A stretch of DNA of 64,000 bases. Source: Rothia aeria (GTDB taxonomy: Bacteria > Actinomycetota > Actinomycetes > Actinomycetales > Micrococcaceae). The position numbers were made by a program, and so were the translations under genes. The notes below the pieces were generated by a model. The model worked only from the letters and a program-made list of their open reading frames with translations. It did no database searches and was not told where the DNA came from. Of this stretch, positions 1-9,062 are shown in pieces. Location of the stretch: NCBI GenBank assembly GCA_002355935.1, contig AP017895.1, positions 1,240,001 through 1,304,000 on the forward strand. Reading direction: 5' to 3'. The first letter of the stretch is position 1; every line of letters begins with the position of its first letter.

Positions 1-1
1 A

Positions 2-274
2 TCAGTAACAAACAATAACGTGCTGTTCGCCGGTTTGCAGTCTGCGACCGCGCATCAGATTAATGTGAATCCCACTCTGCTGGTGGCCTCGAACACTGCG
101 GGCGGTGTGATGGGTAAGATCGTTTCGCCTCAGTCGATTGCTATTGCTGCGGCTGCTGTGAATAGTGCTGGGCAGGAATCGAAGATTACCTCCATGTCTA
201 TTAAATACAGTGCTATTCTGCTGGTTTTGGTATGCGTGTGGGTGTACCTACTCTCACTGGTGATGGCCCGCTAA
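2..274 (+). CDS. lldP: L-lactate permease, C-terminal end (partial)
   Basis: This is the last 90 residues of a gene that begins before the window; the frame is open from base 2 to the stop. The visible part has the conserved end of LctP/LldP lactate permeases: the stretch VASNTAGGVMGKIVSPQSIA, then a short loop and a final hydrophobic helix (SAILLVLVCVWVYLLSLV). The family imports L-lactate, and often glycolate, with protons across the cytoplasmic membrane. A short hairpin (AAGAGC/GCTCTT, 274-290) follows the stop and may be a weak terminator. The family call is secure from this end alone, but substrate preference cannot be read from it. Confidence 0.9.
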   Translation, partial: SVTNNNVLFAGLQSATAHQINVNPTLLVASNTAGGVMGKIVSPQSIAIAAAAVNSAGQESKITSMSIKYSAILLVLVCVWVYLLSLVMAR

Positions 275-455
275 AGAGCTCCTTGCTCTTCGTCCAATAC
301 CTGTTGTCCGGCTCATCGGTACAGCGAGAAACCGAACAGGCACGTGGTGAGGCGAAGTATGTGCGTTATAAGTTACGGGCATGTATCTTCACTGGTCTGA
401 GGGAGTAAAATTGTTCCTGTTTACCGATTGACACTACAGCAAGGAGAAGAACTTT

Positions 456-848
456 ATGCCAGCTATGCTGACCGTAGTCACCGTGTTCGCGTTTGTGGCA
501 ATTGCCATTCACGTGTATATCTGGATTCTTGAATCGTTTCTGTGGACCAAGCCAAAAGGCCGTGAAGTGTTCAATATGAGCGAGGAGTTCGCGGAGTCTA
601 CAAAAGATATGGCGGCAAACCAGGGGCTGTATAACCTGATGCTGGCTTGGGTTGCTGCCACCGGCCTGCTCGCTTTCTGGTTTGGTGGGCTCCCGCAGGT
701 GGGTATCGCCCTCATGTTTGCTGGTTTGGGGTCGATGGCTGTAGCTGGTATTTACCTGTTTCTCACCTCAAAAGACAAGCGTAAGCCCGCGCTCATCCAA
801 TTTACCCCGCCGCTGCTGGCGCTGATTTTCCTGCTGGTGGTGATCTAG
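456..848 (+). CDS. DUF1304 family membrane protein
   Basis: A 130-residue integral membrane protein with about four hydrophobic helices. It matches the DUF1304 family: an N-terminal helix followed by LESFLWTKPKGREVF, then the conserved AANQGLYNLMLAW motif near residue 50, and a C-terminal helix ending LLALIFLLVVI. Its length is typical for the family, whose function is not established. The ATG follows a strong ribosome binding site (AAGGAGAA). It stands alone between lldP and a hairpin terminator shared with the convergent tag gene. Confidence 0.85.
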   Translation: MPAMLTVVTVFAFVAIAIHVYIWILESFLWTKPKGREVFNMSEEFAESTKDMAANQGLYNLMLAWVAATGLLAFWFGGLPQVGIALMFAGLGSMAVAGIYLFLTSKDKRKPALIQFTPPLLALIFLLVVI

Positions 849-867
849 CCTCAGAGGTTTTTAATAG

Positions 868-913
868 GATGCGCCCGCACCCGCGTATTGTAATACGCTG
901 GTGCGGGCGCATC
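868..913. terminator. Bidirectional hairpin terminator
   Basis: A long, nearly perfect inverted repeat. The outer arms are GATGCGCCCGCACC and its complement, and an inner GCGTATT/AATACGC stem closes on a 2-nt loop with a single C-T mismatch. It lies between the convergent DUF1304 and tag genes, so it probably terminates both. There is no strong T-run, only TTACTGTTT on the + side. Confidence 0.75.
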
Positions 914-1006
914 TTACTGTTTGCGTCATTCTATTGTGCGGTGTTTTCTGAGAAAAGTGTGAGGCGCCCGGTAGGGAGAGGTAACATAACCCCAAATATG
1001 AGGGGG

Positions 1007-1693
1007 CTAAAGTGCCTTGGGGGAGGGCAGGAGCCTGCCGTTTTCGTCGAAAAGCCCCATGACGCCCCTGCGATGAGAATCCAGCAGGTGCGCATCCACC
1101 ATACCGATAGCGCACATGAGCGCGTAACAGCTGGTGGGCCCTAAAAATTTTCCGCCCAGTTTCTTAAAAGCCTTCGCCATAGCAGCGGACACGTCGTCCT
1201 GGGCGGGGACCTCGCTAAGTTCACGCGGGGTAATGGTGCGTTCGGGGAGGAAAGACCAAATGAAGGCTGGCAGCCCGGGCTCAACCCACTGACCATTTGG
1301 CAGATAAAAGCCAGCCAGCGAGGTGTCCCCAGCAGCCGCACGGTCACGCAGCTCGATGGTTAATAGCGCGTTAGAAATAGTAGCCTGTATTTTCAGGCGG
1401 TTGCGGATAATGCGCTCATCCTGCAACAGTCGTTCCACATCGTCGTTAGTGAACTTTACCAGAGCGTCCGGGACAAAATTTGCGAACAGTTCACGGAACG
1501 CCGGGCGCTTCACAAGAACCGTGTACCACGAGAGACCCGACTGGAAGCCTTCAAGGCAGACCCGTTCAAGCATTCCGCGTTCATCGGTAACGGGCACACC
1601 CCACTCGGTATCGTAGTAGTCACGTTCCAGATCGTTACGAACCCACGCGGGGTACTTCTCACGGGGCGCGTGATCCCCGGTGCCTATAGCCAT
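1007..1693 (-). CDS. tag: DNA-3-methyladenine glycosylase I
   Basis: A 228-residue Tag family enzyme that excises 3-methyladenine from alkylated DNA in base excision repair. Family marks are YYDTEWGVPVTDERGMLE near the N-terminus, the substrate-pocket segment LEGFQSGLSWYTVL, and RIIRNRLKIQATISNA. I place the start at the ATG at 1693 and not at 1708, because GGGGAGAG lies directly upstream with good spacing and the extra five residues are not conserved. Tag proteins usually keep a C-terminal His/Cys zinc cluster; a Cys (SCYALMC) and His residues are present, but the full site cannot be confirmed by eye. The next gene upstream on the same strand is ogt, so the two form an alkylation-repair pair. 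Confidence 0.93.
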   Translation of the reverse strand: MAIGTGDHAPREKYPAWVRNDLERDYYDTEWGVPVTDERGMLERVCLEGFQSGLSWYTVLVKRPAFRELFANFVPDALVKFTNDDVERLLQDERIIRNRLKIQATISNALLTIELRDRAAAGDTSLAGFYLPNGQWVEPGLPAFIWSFLPERTITPRELSEVPAQDDVSAAMAKAFKKLGGKFLGPTSCYALMCAIGMVDAHLLDSHRRGVMGLFDENGRLLPSPKAL

Positions 1694-1794
1694 GACTCTC
1701 CCCATCATCGAAAGTATCTATTGGAACAGCGCGTAGCTCTCAAATATACCAGTCTTTATCGGAAAAATATGGTGGAAAATTGGTGAGCACAACA

Positions 1795-2426
1795 CTAAAA
1801 CAACCGCCCGCTACGTATATCTTTAGGCTCTTCACGATCCAATAACCAACGTTTACGGTCAAGGCCTCCAGCGTATCCGGTGAGCTTCCCACCCGCACCG
1901 AGCACCCGGTGGCAAGGAATAATGATCGCGATTTTATTGTGACCAACTGCCTGCCCAACAGCCTGGGCGGGCGCACCAGGGCCAACCATCCGCGAGATTT
2001 CACCGTAGGTAACCGTATACCCGTACGGAACTGTTTTGAGATAGTCCCACACAGCCAGCTGAAAATCGGTGCCGTCGGGATCCAGCGGTACCTCAAAATC
2101 TGTGCGCCGACCCCTAAAATATTCGTCAAGTTCCCGCTCCGTTTGAGCGAGGATACGCGCCGGGGCCACATAGATGTGTTCGCCACGGCGTTCGGCATCG
2201 GCACCTATTGCCTGAGCCACCTCGTCGGCCTCAGCGACTAGACCAGCGGGGTCGGTAATACGTTCGCCCAGCTCATGGGGAGCGGAAAATGGGCTTGCTC
2301 TTCATACCAAATGCCGGTCAGGGCGTTATCACTGGCTGCCATATACAGACGTCCCACTGGGCTGTTGATAATACTATGCCAACGCGGCGGGTACTGCCTC
2401 TGAAAGGCCCTCGGTTTGACGCTCAT
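1795..2426 (-). CDS. ogt: Methylated-DNA--protein-cysteine methyltransferase (one frame break)
   Basis: O6-methylguanine-DNA methyltransferase, a suicide protein that moves the alkyl group to its own cysteine. The active-site motif IIPCHRVLGAGGKLTGYAGG is intact near the C-terminus, and the DNA-binding helix region (TVTYGEISRMVG) precedes it. The N-terminal ribonuclease-like domain (SIINSPVGRLYMAASDNAL) lies in a different frame. Adding one base to the GGGG run at 2277-2280 (CCCC on the coding strand) joins the halves as HFPLPHELGERITDP and gives about 210 residues. The start at 2426 has a GGGAG ribosome binding site. I read the break as a sequencing under-call; if real, this copy would be a pseudogene with only the catalytic half open. 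Confidence 0.88.
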
Positions 2427-2845
2427 GGTCGCTCCCTGATCGTGAGGTTACTGCGAACCCGCCCATAACAGGGGAGAGCGCTATGGCGTGCCCGCATCAT
2501 AATTAACCATCATATCGGTTAGCAGAAGATCTGGTTGAGGCGATTGCATAACCGATAGCGGGGGAATAAGGGGCAAACAGGTGATAAAACATGCGGGCTG
2601 TGTAGCGTTTCTTACCGTTATGTTTCCTGCGGTTAGCGTATCGGTATTCTCAATCAAGCGATACCTTGAACGTATCGACCCTGCCCCACGACAGGCAAAA
2701 CCTGGGAGTATGATTTGAAAATCTTCAGGGGCCAACTGGCAGAGTTCAGAGGGTGCGGTATGCGGCTAAAATATTGTCTAATCACAGACAAACGCCGGGC
2801 GGCATCACCGCGCCCGTGCGCGGTAAATTTCAGCAAGGACGCCCT
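2427..2845. other. Divergent intergenic region, ogt / TPR gene
   Basis: A 419-base gap between divergently transcribed genes. It must hold promoters for both sides. I see no convincing ORF, RNA structure or strong inverted repeat. TAAAAT at about 2765 is a possible -10 element for the rightward gene. Confidence 0.4.
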
Positions 2846-3781
2846 ATGACTACGAATATGAATACTCAACAGCCCGACGACGAACTACAGCACTGGCGTT
2901 CCTCAGTGCAGGACTACATTAGCCGCAAAGATGACATTAACCTGTATATCGCTGCGCAGAACCTGAACCGACTAGCCCCCGCCGATCCGCTCGGGCTGTT
3001 CGGTCTTGCCAAGGCCCAGCGGCACAGAGGGGAGCTTGAGCCCGCCTACTTTAATATCACCCAGGCGCGCCAGCGCTCCGCAGAACCTGTTGAGGGGATG
3101 CTGTTGCTGGAGGCACAGCTCTCCCAGCAGCTCAACCAACATGCTGTCGCCGCAGACCGGTACGCTGAGCTCATTGCTCTTAATCCTCTTGAACCTGGTT
3201 ACGTCACAGCCCGCGCCGAAGCACTCAGACTCAGCGGCCACACCGAAGAAGCCGATAAAGAACTCCGCAAAGGTCGCGATTTCTTTCAATACGACCAGAC
3301 CCTACACGACTCAGGAGTTGAAGCCGCCGTAGCAACCGCAGAAAAAGACGCTATTAATATTAACCAGAAGCCCGCATACCTTACCGCCGAGGCTGCGAAA
3401 AACGCCCTAGAAATACTGCGTAAACCCGAGCCGCTTGAAAGCGTCAGAACTGCCTCAGCCCACCTGCGGGAACGCTACGAGAACCTTCAAACCGCCGCAG
3501 AATATGCGCTCAAGAGGCACTTCGTTTGGCGCGAATGGTGGCAGATGATCATTATCGGCCTGTTCCTGCTCTTCCTCATTCCTTTCGAATATGGTGTGCT
3601 GCATGGGGCAGTGGCAGGTATCCTGGAAACCCCGACCTTTACAGAGATCTTCGGAACGGTATTTGCAGTACTCGTGCTGCTGGGTATCCCGCTACTGCTG
3701 GGGTTTATTTTCTTCTTCCCTAAAGGCTATAAGATTAGCCGCTCAAAAGCCCGTAAGGCGGGGGTTCTTTTGTCACGTTAA
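2846..3781 (+). CDS. TPR protein with two C-terminal membrane helices
   Basis: A 311-residue protein. Residues about 20-150 are helical repeats of TPR type (for example LYIAAQNLNRLAPADPLGLF, then YAELIALNPLEPGYVTARAE). A charged helical linker follows, then two strongly hydrophobic segments (MIIIGLFLLFLIPFEYGVL and VFAVLVLLGIPLLLGFIFFF) and a short basic tail. The ATG at 2846 is chosen because AAGGA lies seven bases upstream; an upstream in-frame start at 2753 lacks one. The TPR-plus-two-helices layout closely resembles the C-terminal half of the J-like protein at 7479-8967, so the two are probably paralogs. It lies just upstream of two Hsp70 genes on the same strand. A role as a membrane-bound partner of that chaperone set is inferred from position and shared architecture only. 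Confidence 0.8.
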   Translation: MTTNMNTQQPDDELQHWRSSVQDYISRKDDINLYIAAQNLNRLAPADPLGLFGLAKAQRHRGELEPAYFNITQARQRSAEPVEGMLLLEAQLSQQLNQHAVAADRYAELIALNPLEPGYVTARAEALRLSGHTEEADKELRKGRDFFQYDQTLHDSGVEAAVATAEKDAININQKPAYLTAEAAKNALEILRKPEPLESVRTASAHLRERYENLQTAAEYALKRHFVWREWWQMIIIGLFLLFLIPFEYGVLHGAVAGILETPTFTEIFGTVFAVLVLLGIPLLLGFIFFFPKGYKISRSKARKAGVLLSR

Positions 3782-4027
3782 AGCCCTCACAATATGTACT
3801 CATAGCATGGGATAACGGGTAGGATGTCATCAGAAGAAGCCGCTTGTTCCTAGGGGCGCTGTAATGCCTAATTTTCTGGTACTGCATAATGTTCCCGCAT
3901 GTCTATCTTAGTAAAGCAAGAGCCCGCCATATATACTGAGGCTAGTAGTGACCTGCAATAAGCATCTTATGTATATTTGAATATAGGATGATGCCTGAAA
4001 AGACCAGCCACCACTGAGAGGGAATAC

Positions 4028-5585
4028 ATGGGGATCGCTATAGGAATAGATCTGGGGACGACGAACTCTGCGATAGCTGTTGTACGGCCTGATGGAAGAC
4101 CAGAGATCCTTAAGAACCGTGAGGGGGCTGTTACTACCCCCTCTGTTGTCCTCTTTCAAGACTTTGGAGGTGGCGATGAGCCGTTGGTGGGAGAACAAGC
4201 TAAAAGGCAGGCGGGCATAAATCCTACTGACGTTGTGCAGCATGTGAAACGTTATATGGGGATGCTTCGTGGAGGTTCGATTCAGAATCTGGCGCTCAGT
4301 ATAGCCCTGAAGAAGTGTCCGCAATCGTTCTCAAACGGCTCAAAGAAGATGCTGAACTAGCCCTTGGGGCAAGCGTTACTGACGCCGTCATTACAGTTCC
4401 AGCATATTTTGACGACTCACGCCGCATCGCCACAAAACACGCCGGTCAGATCGCTGGGTTGAATGTTTTACGGGTGCTGAACGAGCCAACAGCTGCGGCG
4501 CTATCGTATGGAGTTGAAAATAACTCTGGGGGCATGTGCTTGTCTACGATTTAGGTGGCGGAACTTTCGACGTCACTATTTTGCGTATTGCCGGGGCAGA
4601 GTTTGAAGTGGTTGCTACAGATGGCGATCGTAACTTGGGCGGGTTTGATTTTGACAATGCTCTGATGAACTACCTAAATGATGAGTTGAAAAAACAGGGT
4701 GCTCCTGACAGCTTTGAAGATGTTTCATTAATGGTGCAGCTGCGTGAACAGGCAGAAGATGTGAAAAAATCTCTCTCTACAGTTCCGGCCACGAATGCAT
4801 ATGTAACCATTCACGGCAGGAGCTACCGAGTGCCTGTGAACCGTGGAATATTTGATGCGCAGATTGCTGGGTTATTGCGTCGTACGGAAGAAATTTTGGA
4901 GGACGTCCTGCAAGAGGCACAGCTTACTTGGGCGCATATTGACAAGGTTCTTCTGGTGGGCGGTTCCACCCGTATGCCTGCTGTGCGGCAGATGCTTGAA
5001 AAGGTAACGGGTAAAACCCCAGAGTTAGGGGTTAACCCTGATGAAGCTGTGGCTCTTGGTGCTGCTATACAGGCGGCTCTGGAGTCTGAGCCTGAGGAAG
5101 AAACCATTGGGTTTATCGGTGGGCGTACAGCAGTTGAAGGGCTGTTGGGTGGTCCGGTACGGGTGAAAGACGTAACCTCGCAGGCATTGGGGGCAATAGT
5201 ATTTGAGCATAATACGGATGAGAAGATTAATATAATTATTATTCCCCGTAATTCCGAAGTTCCAGCAAAGCATAGTCGAAAAGTTTGCACACGTTATGAT
5301 TACCAAGAAAGTATTTTGGTTACAGTCACCCAGGGAGATGATGAAGATCCTGAATTTGTGACAATTGTGGGTAAAGGTGTTCTTGACATGCCAATAAAAT
5401 ATCCCAAGGGTGCACCGTTAGAATATATTTATAAGTACGATGTGGATCAGATTATCAATGTTGAAGTTATTGATTTAACTGCCAATATATCCTTAGGAAC
5501 TTTTCAGATTGATCGTGTTGCTAACCTTACCCAGGAGCAGGTGGAAAAAGCGAATTATAAGATTGGAAGTATGATGATTATGTAG
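4028..5585 (+). CDS. Hsp70-family chaperone, lid-less, copy 1 (two frame breaks)
   Basis: A DnaK-like ATPase of about 519 residues, against about 610-640 for housekeeping DnaK. The nucleotide-binding domain is complete: [15 protein letters not shown] (phosphate 1), [40 protein letters not shown] (phosphate 2) and [14 protein letters not shown] (adenosine). A beta-type substrate-binding domain follows, ending soon after [15 protein letters not shown]; the alpha-helical lid and acidic tail are absent. The interdomain linker reads [10 protein letters not shown] where DnaK has VLLLDVTPLSLG. Two breaks, GGGG at 4258-4261 and GGGGG at 4528-4532, are each mended by one G; copy 2 shows the exact expected residues. 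Ribosome binding site GAGAGGGA precedes the ATG. The 3' part is visibly A+T rich. It is not the housekeeping dnaK, which normally sits with grpE, dnaJ and hspR. Confidence 0.88.
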
Positions 5586-5756
5586 GTTGATGTATACAAA
5601 ATATACTTTCTATTGTGTTATAGATATTTTTAGTTCGATCTAAAATAGTTATTACGCTTAGATATAAGCTGTTTATCATGAACTATGGTTCTGCTGTCTG
5701 TGTAGATCCTATGTTCAGCTTATAGAGACGCTGCAATTAGCGGAAAAGGAGCATGT

Positions 5757-7308
5757 ATGGGAATCGCAGTTGGAATTGACCTTGGCACCACGAACTCTGC
5801 GGTGTCAGTGGTACGTCCCACTGGTAAACCGGAAGTCTTGAAGAATAAAGAGGGTGATTCCATCACCCCATCGGTTGTTCTATTCCAATCATTTGGAGGG
5901 CCAGATGAGCCACTGGTGGGGGAGCAGGCTAAACGGCAAGCGGCGGCTTTCCCTGACGATATTGTGCAACACGTAAAACGGTATATGGGGGATCCGTCGT
6001 GGCGGTTTGACTCCTCATCTGGGGCACAGTATTCCGCTGAAGAAGTGTCGGCTATTATCCTCAAGAGGCTGAAAGAGGATGCCGAAATTGCGCTTGGCGA
6101 AGAAGTCACTGATGCTGTGATTACAGTTCCTGCTTATTTTGATGATGCCCGCCGAACCGCTACGAAACAGGCTGGTCAGATTGCCGGGTTAAATGTTTTG
6201 AGGGTTCTGAATGAGCCTACTGCGGCTGCGCTTTCCTATGGTATAGATGCGGATGCCAATGGTACGGTGCTGGTGTACGATCTAGGCGGCGGTACGTTTG
6301 ACGTAACGATTCTAAAATTGCTGGTACCGAATTTGAAGTGATCGCGACTGATGGTGATCGTAACCTAGGCGGATTTGACTTTGATAACGCCCTGATGAGC
6401 TACCTGAATGAGGAACTAAAAAACAGGGCGCACCGGATGCTCTGGAAGATATTGCGCTCATGGCGTCTCTACGCGAAAAGGCAGAGTTTGCCAAGAAAGC
6501 ACTATCCACTGTTCCTAAGACGAATGTACAGTTTTCAGCGAATGACCAGCACTACCGGGTGCCTTTGACTCGTGAAGAGTTTAATGAGGTTACTCAGTCG
6601 CTTATGGTACGCACCCAGGAATTGGTAGCTGATGTCTTAGAGGCTTCTAAGCTCACGTGGGATGACATTGACAAGGTTCTTCTCGTTGGTGGTTCGACCC
6701 GTATGCCAGCGGTGCGTGAACTTGTTGAGCAGATGTCAGGGAAGAGCCCTGAACTGGATGTTAACCCGGATGAAGCAGTAGCTCTTGGTGCAGCCATTCA
6801 GGCTACTCTGGAAGGGGATATTGAAGTCAGCACTGAACAGGTGGGCTCTAAAGCCACTGTTGAAAGTTTCCTAGGTGGTCCTGTGCATATTAGCGATGTT
6901 ACGTCGCAGGCACTGGGTGTGATTCTCATAGAGGCTGACGGGGTGACCGAGTTCAACCAGGTCATGATTGAACGTAACACGAAAGTACCCGCAAAGACCG
7001 AACTGAAGACAAAGACTGCTTATGATCGGCAGACCGCAGTGCACGTAAAAGTGACCCAAGGGGATGAGCGGGATCCGCAAAATGTCACTATTGTTGGTGA
7101 GGGTCAATTGGAAATCCCTGTTTACCCTAAAGGTTCTCCGTTGCGCGTGAGCTATGAGTATGATGTCGATCAGACTGTTGTTGTTGAAGTGTACGACCTG
7201 ACTGCTAATAAATCACTGGGGACCATTAAGATCGAGCGTGTCGCAAACCTGGGAGAAGGTGAGCTCGGGGAAATGGAGCAGAAGATCGGCGGTATGCAGA
7301 TTAACTAG
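5757..7308 (+). CDS. Hsp70-family chaperone, lid-less, copy 2 (two frame breaks)
   Basis: A tandem paralog of the preceding gene, about 517 residues. It has the same intact nucleotide-binding domain ([56 protein letters not shown]), a linker reading [10 protein letters not shown], and a substrate-binding domain that stops at GGMQIN with no lid. The two copies are near-identical in ATPase motifs and diverge more in the substrate domain and the segment after about residue 380, which suggests different clients. Breaks at AAAA 6314-6317 and the six-A run 6418-6423 are each repaired by one A, and copy 1 supports both repairs. A strong AAGGAG precedes the ATG. It is followed by an inverted repeat and then the J-like gene. 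Confidence 0.88.
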
Positions 7309-7329
7309 ATAGAATCTGCAAAACATTAG

Positions 7330-7386
7330 GTGCCCGAGGTTTATCTTGCAGGAGCAGATTTTAGCTAGCGGGAGCACCTCGGGCAC
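7330..7386. promoter_or_regulatory. Inverted repeat between Hsp70 copy 2 and the J-like gene
   Basis: Perfect 11-base arms, GTGCCCGAGGT (7330-7340) and ACCTCGGGCAC (7376-7386), flank a 35-base loop. It could be a terminator or attenuator after the Hsp70 gene. A TATAAT at 7393-7398 just downstream is a possible -10 box for the J-like gene, though no matching -35 is clear. Confidence 0.5.
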
Positions 7387-7478
7387 ACATTCTATAATAT
7401 CTTGGTTGTATTTTAGGTAGCTGTAATGAAAATATGTTTTTATTTCGGATTGCTACACTAAAGTAGCGGAGGAGAGAT

Positions 7479-8967
7479 ATGGATTTTAACGACTACTATG
7501 ACATCCTTGAAATTGATGATTCGGCAGCGGAATCTGAGATTAAGGTAGCAATCCGTAAAACTCGTTCTCGTTACCGTAACCTAACGGGATCTCCTAATAA
7601 GGATCAAGCACGCAAAGCAGAACATATGATTGACGTGCTTGCTGAGGCAGAGAAGGTTCTCTATGATCCTGCTGCCCGAGCTGACTACGACCAGAAACTT
7701 GCTATTTATCGCACAAAGAAAATCCTAAACAATGATGAGAGGGAAGAGTCTTCCCTATCTGAAGAAGAAATTCGCCGTGAATATGAATTGCGGCTTGAGA
7801 AAGAGTGGCAGCGTCGGGAACGGAAACTCCGTGATGAATACAAGAAACGTAAAGAAGAACGGCACGATGACTCCATAATAGAGGAGGACATTAGTGACGA
7901 CGAATTCCTAGACCGTTATGAAGAGCGTTTAGAACGGGCACGCCAAGAACGAGCTGCACGTGAGGAGCGTGAACGTCAGGAGCGTTTGGAGCGCGAGAGA
8001 CAAGCTCGTGCAGAGCGGGAACGCCTCCACAAACTTGCACAGGAGAAACGTGCCAAGGAAGAAGCTGCGCGCTGGGAGAAACAGGTTACCAGCTATTTAG
8101 AGGATCAAAATCGTGATTATAAAGCTCTTCACTACGCCGCTCAGCAACTTACCTCATATAACTCTCGCAGTGCTATAGGGTGGCAGGCTCTGGCAATGGC
8201 CCAGTATGACCGTGGGGAATTTCCAGCGGCTGCTACATCAATCCGGCAAGCAAAACAGCTTTCGTCAACGCCCAGTGATGATCTGCTTTCCCTAGAAGCA
8301 CTAATAGCCATTAAAAACGGAAACTATACCCAGGCGCTCGCGAATTATCGTCATCTTATTCAAGAGTATCCTGATAATCAAAAGTATATTGCCCAGTATA
8401 TTCAAGCCCTTACCGTCAGTGGAGATCCACAGCATGCTGTTTCTGAAAGTGAGCGGGCTTTAGCTGTCCACCCTAATAGTTCAGAGATAAAGAAGCAATA
8501 TGCTGTATCTCTTATGAGAGAAGCGCAGAGCTATTCTGTGCCATATGATGGATTATTGTATGTTGCTTCGCGGCAGCAGTTAAGAAACGCCCGTAAGGCT
8601 TTTGCAAAGGTACCCAAGCCTCATATGCTGCCTGAAGATATAAGGCCCATATATCATCAAGTGGCGGATCATATGAAGATTGCTACCAAGCGGCGGTGGA
8701 CTGGAAATTTTCGGCTGATGTTCCTGTATTTTTATTTTTGGGTGGGGCAATGGTGTTTATGCCGCTGATGACACTTATGGCTTTAGTAGATTCGATATCA
8801 AAATTTATAGTGATATTTATGGATTTCTGGCTGATATAATCATCGCATTTATTGGAATGGGTATCTCAGTACCTGTGTGGTGGTTATTCTTTTACTGCTT
8901 CTATCAGCCAATGTGGCGTCACAATCGACGATGGCTATCAAGTATAGGAGTTGCTGTGCCGAGGTAA
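7479..8967 (+). CDS. J-like/TPR membrane protein lacking HPD (two frame breaks near the end)
   Basis: A protein of about 496 residues. Residues 1-70 match the J-domain fold (DYYDILEIDDSAAESEI in helix I, DPAARADYDQK at the end of helix III), but the loop that carries the invariant HPD of true J-domains reads YRNLTGS. A highly charged Arg/Glu helical coiled-coil follows (residues about 85-200), then TPR-like repeats (about 205-350), then two membrane helices. The frame breaks at TTTTT 8735-8739 and TTT 8824-8826. One T in each extends the protein through VFMPLMTLMALVDSI and GMGISVPVWWLFFYCFY to a stop at 8967, matching the two-helix tail of the TPR gene at 2846. GGAGGAGA is the ribosome binding site. 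Without HPD it should not stimulate Hsp70 ATPase in the usual way; a tethering or adaptor role is inference. Confidence 0.8.
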
Positions 8968-9062
8968 TTTGCGTATAGAGAGCTAGCAGCTCTCTATACC
9001 CGCCATTGACCTTTAGTATGTATCCGTAGAAATGTATTTATAGTTATAATTTGAGGGAAATA

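Noticed and set aside
869-1144. Rightward open frame opposite tag
   Set aside because: It covers the terminator hairpin and the tag gene in antisense and resembles no family.
4028-7308. Programmed ribosomal frameshifting in the Hsp70 genes
   Set aside because: The same kind of break occurs in 17 other genes without shared slippery sites or stimulatory structures, and each Hsp70 copy is intact where the other is broken.
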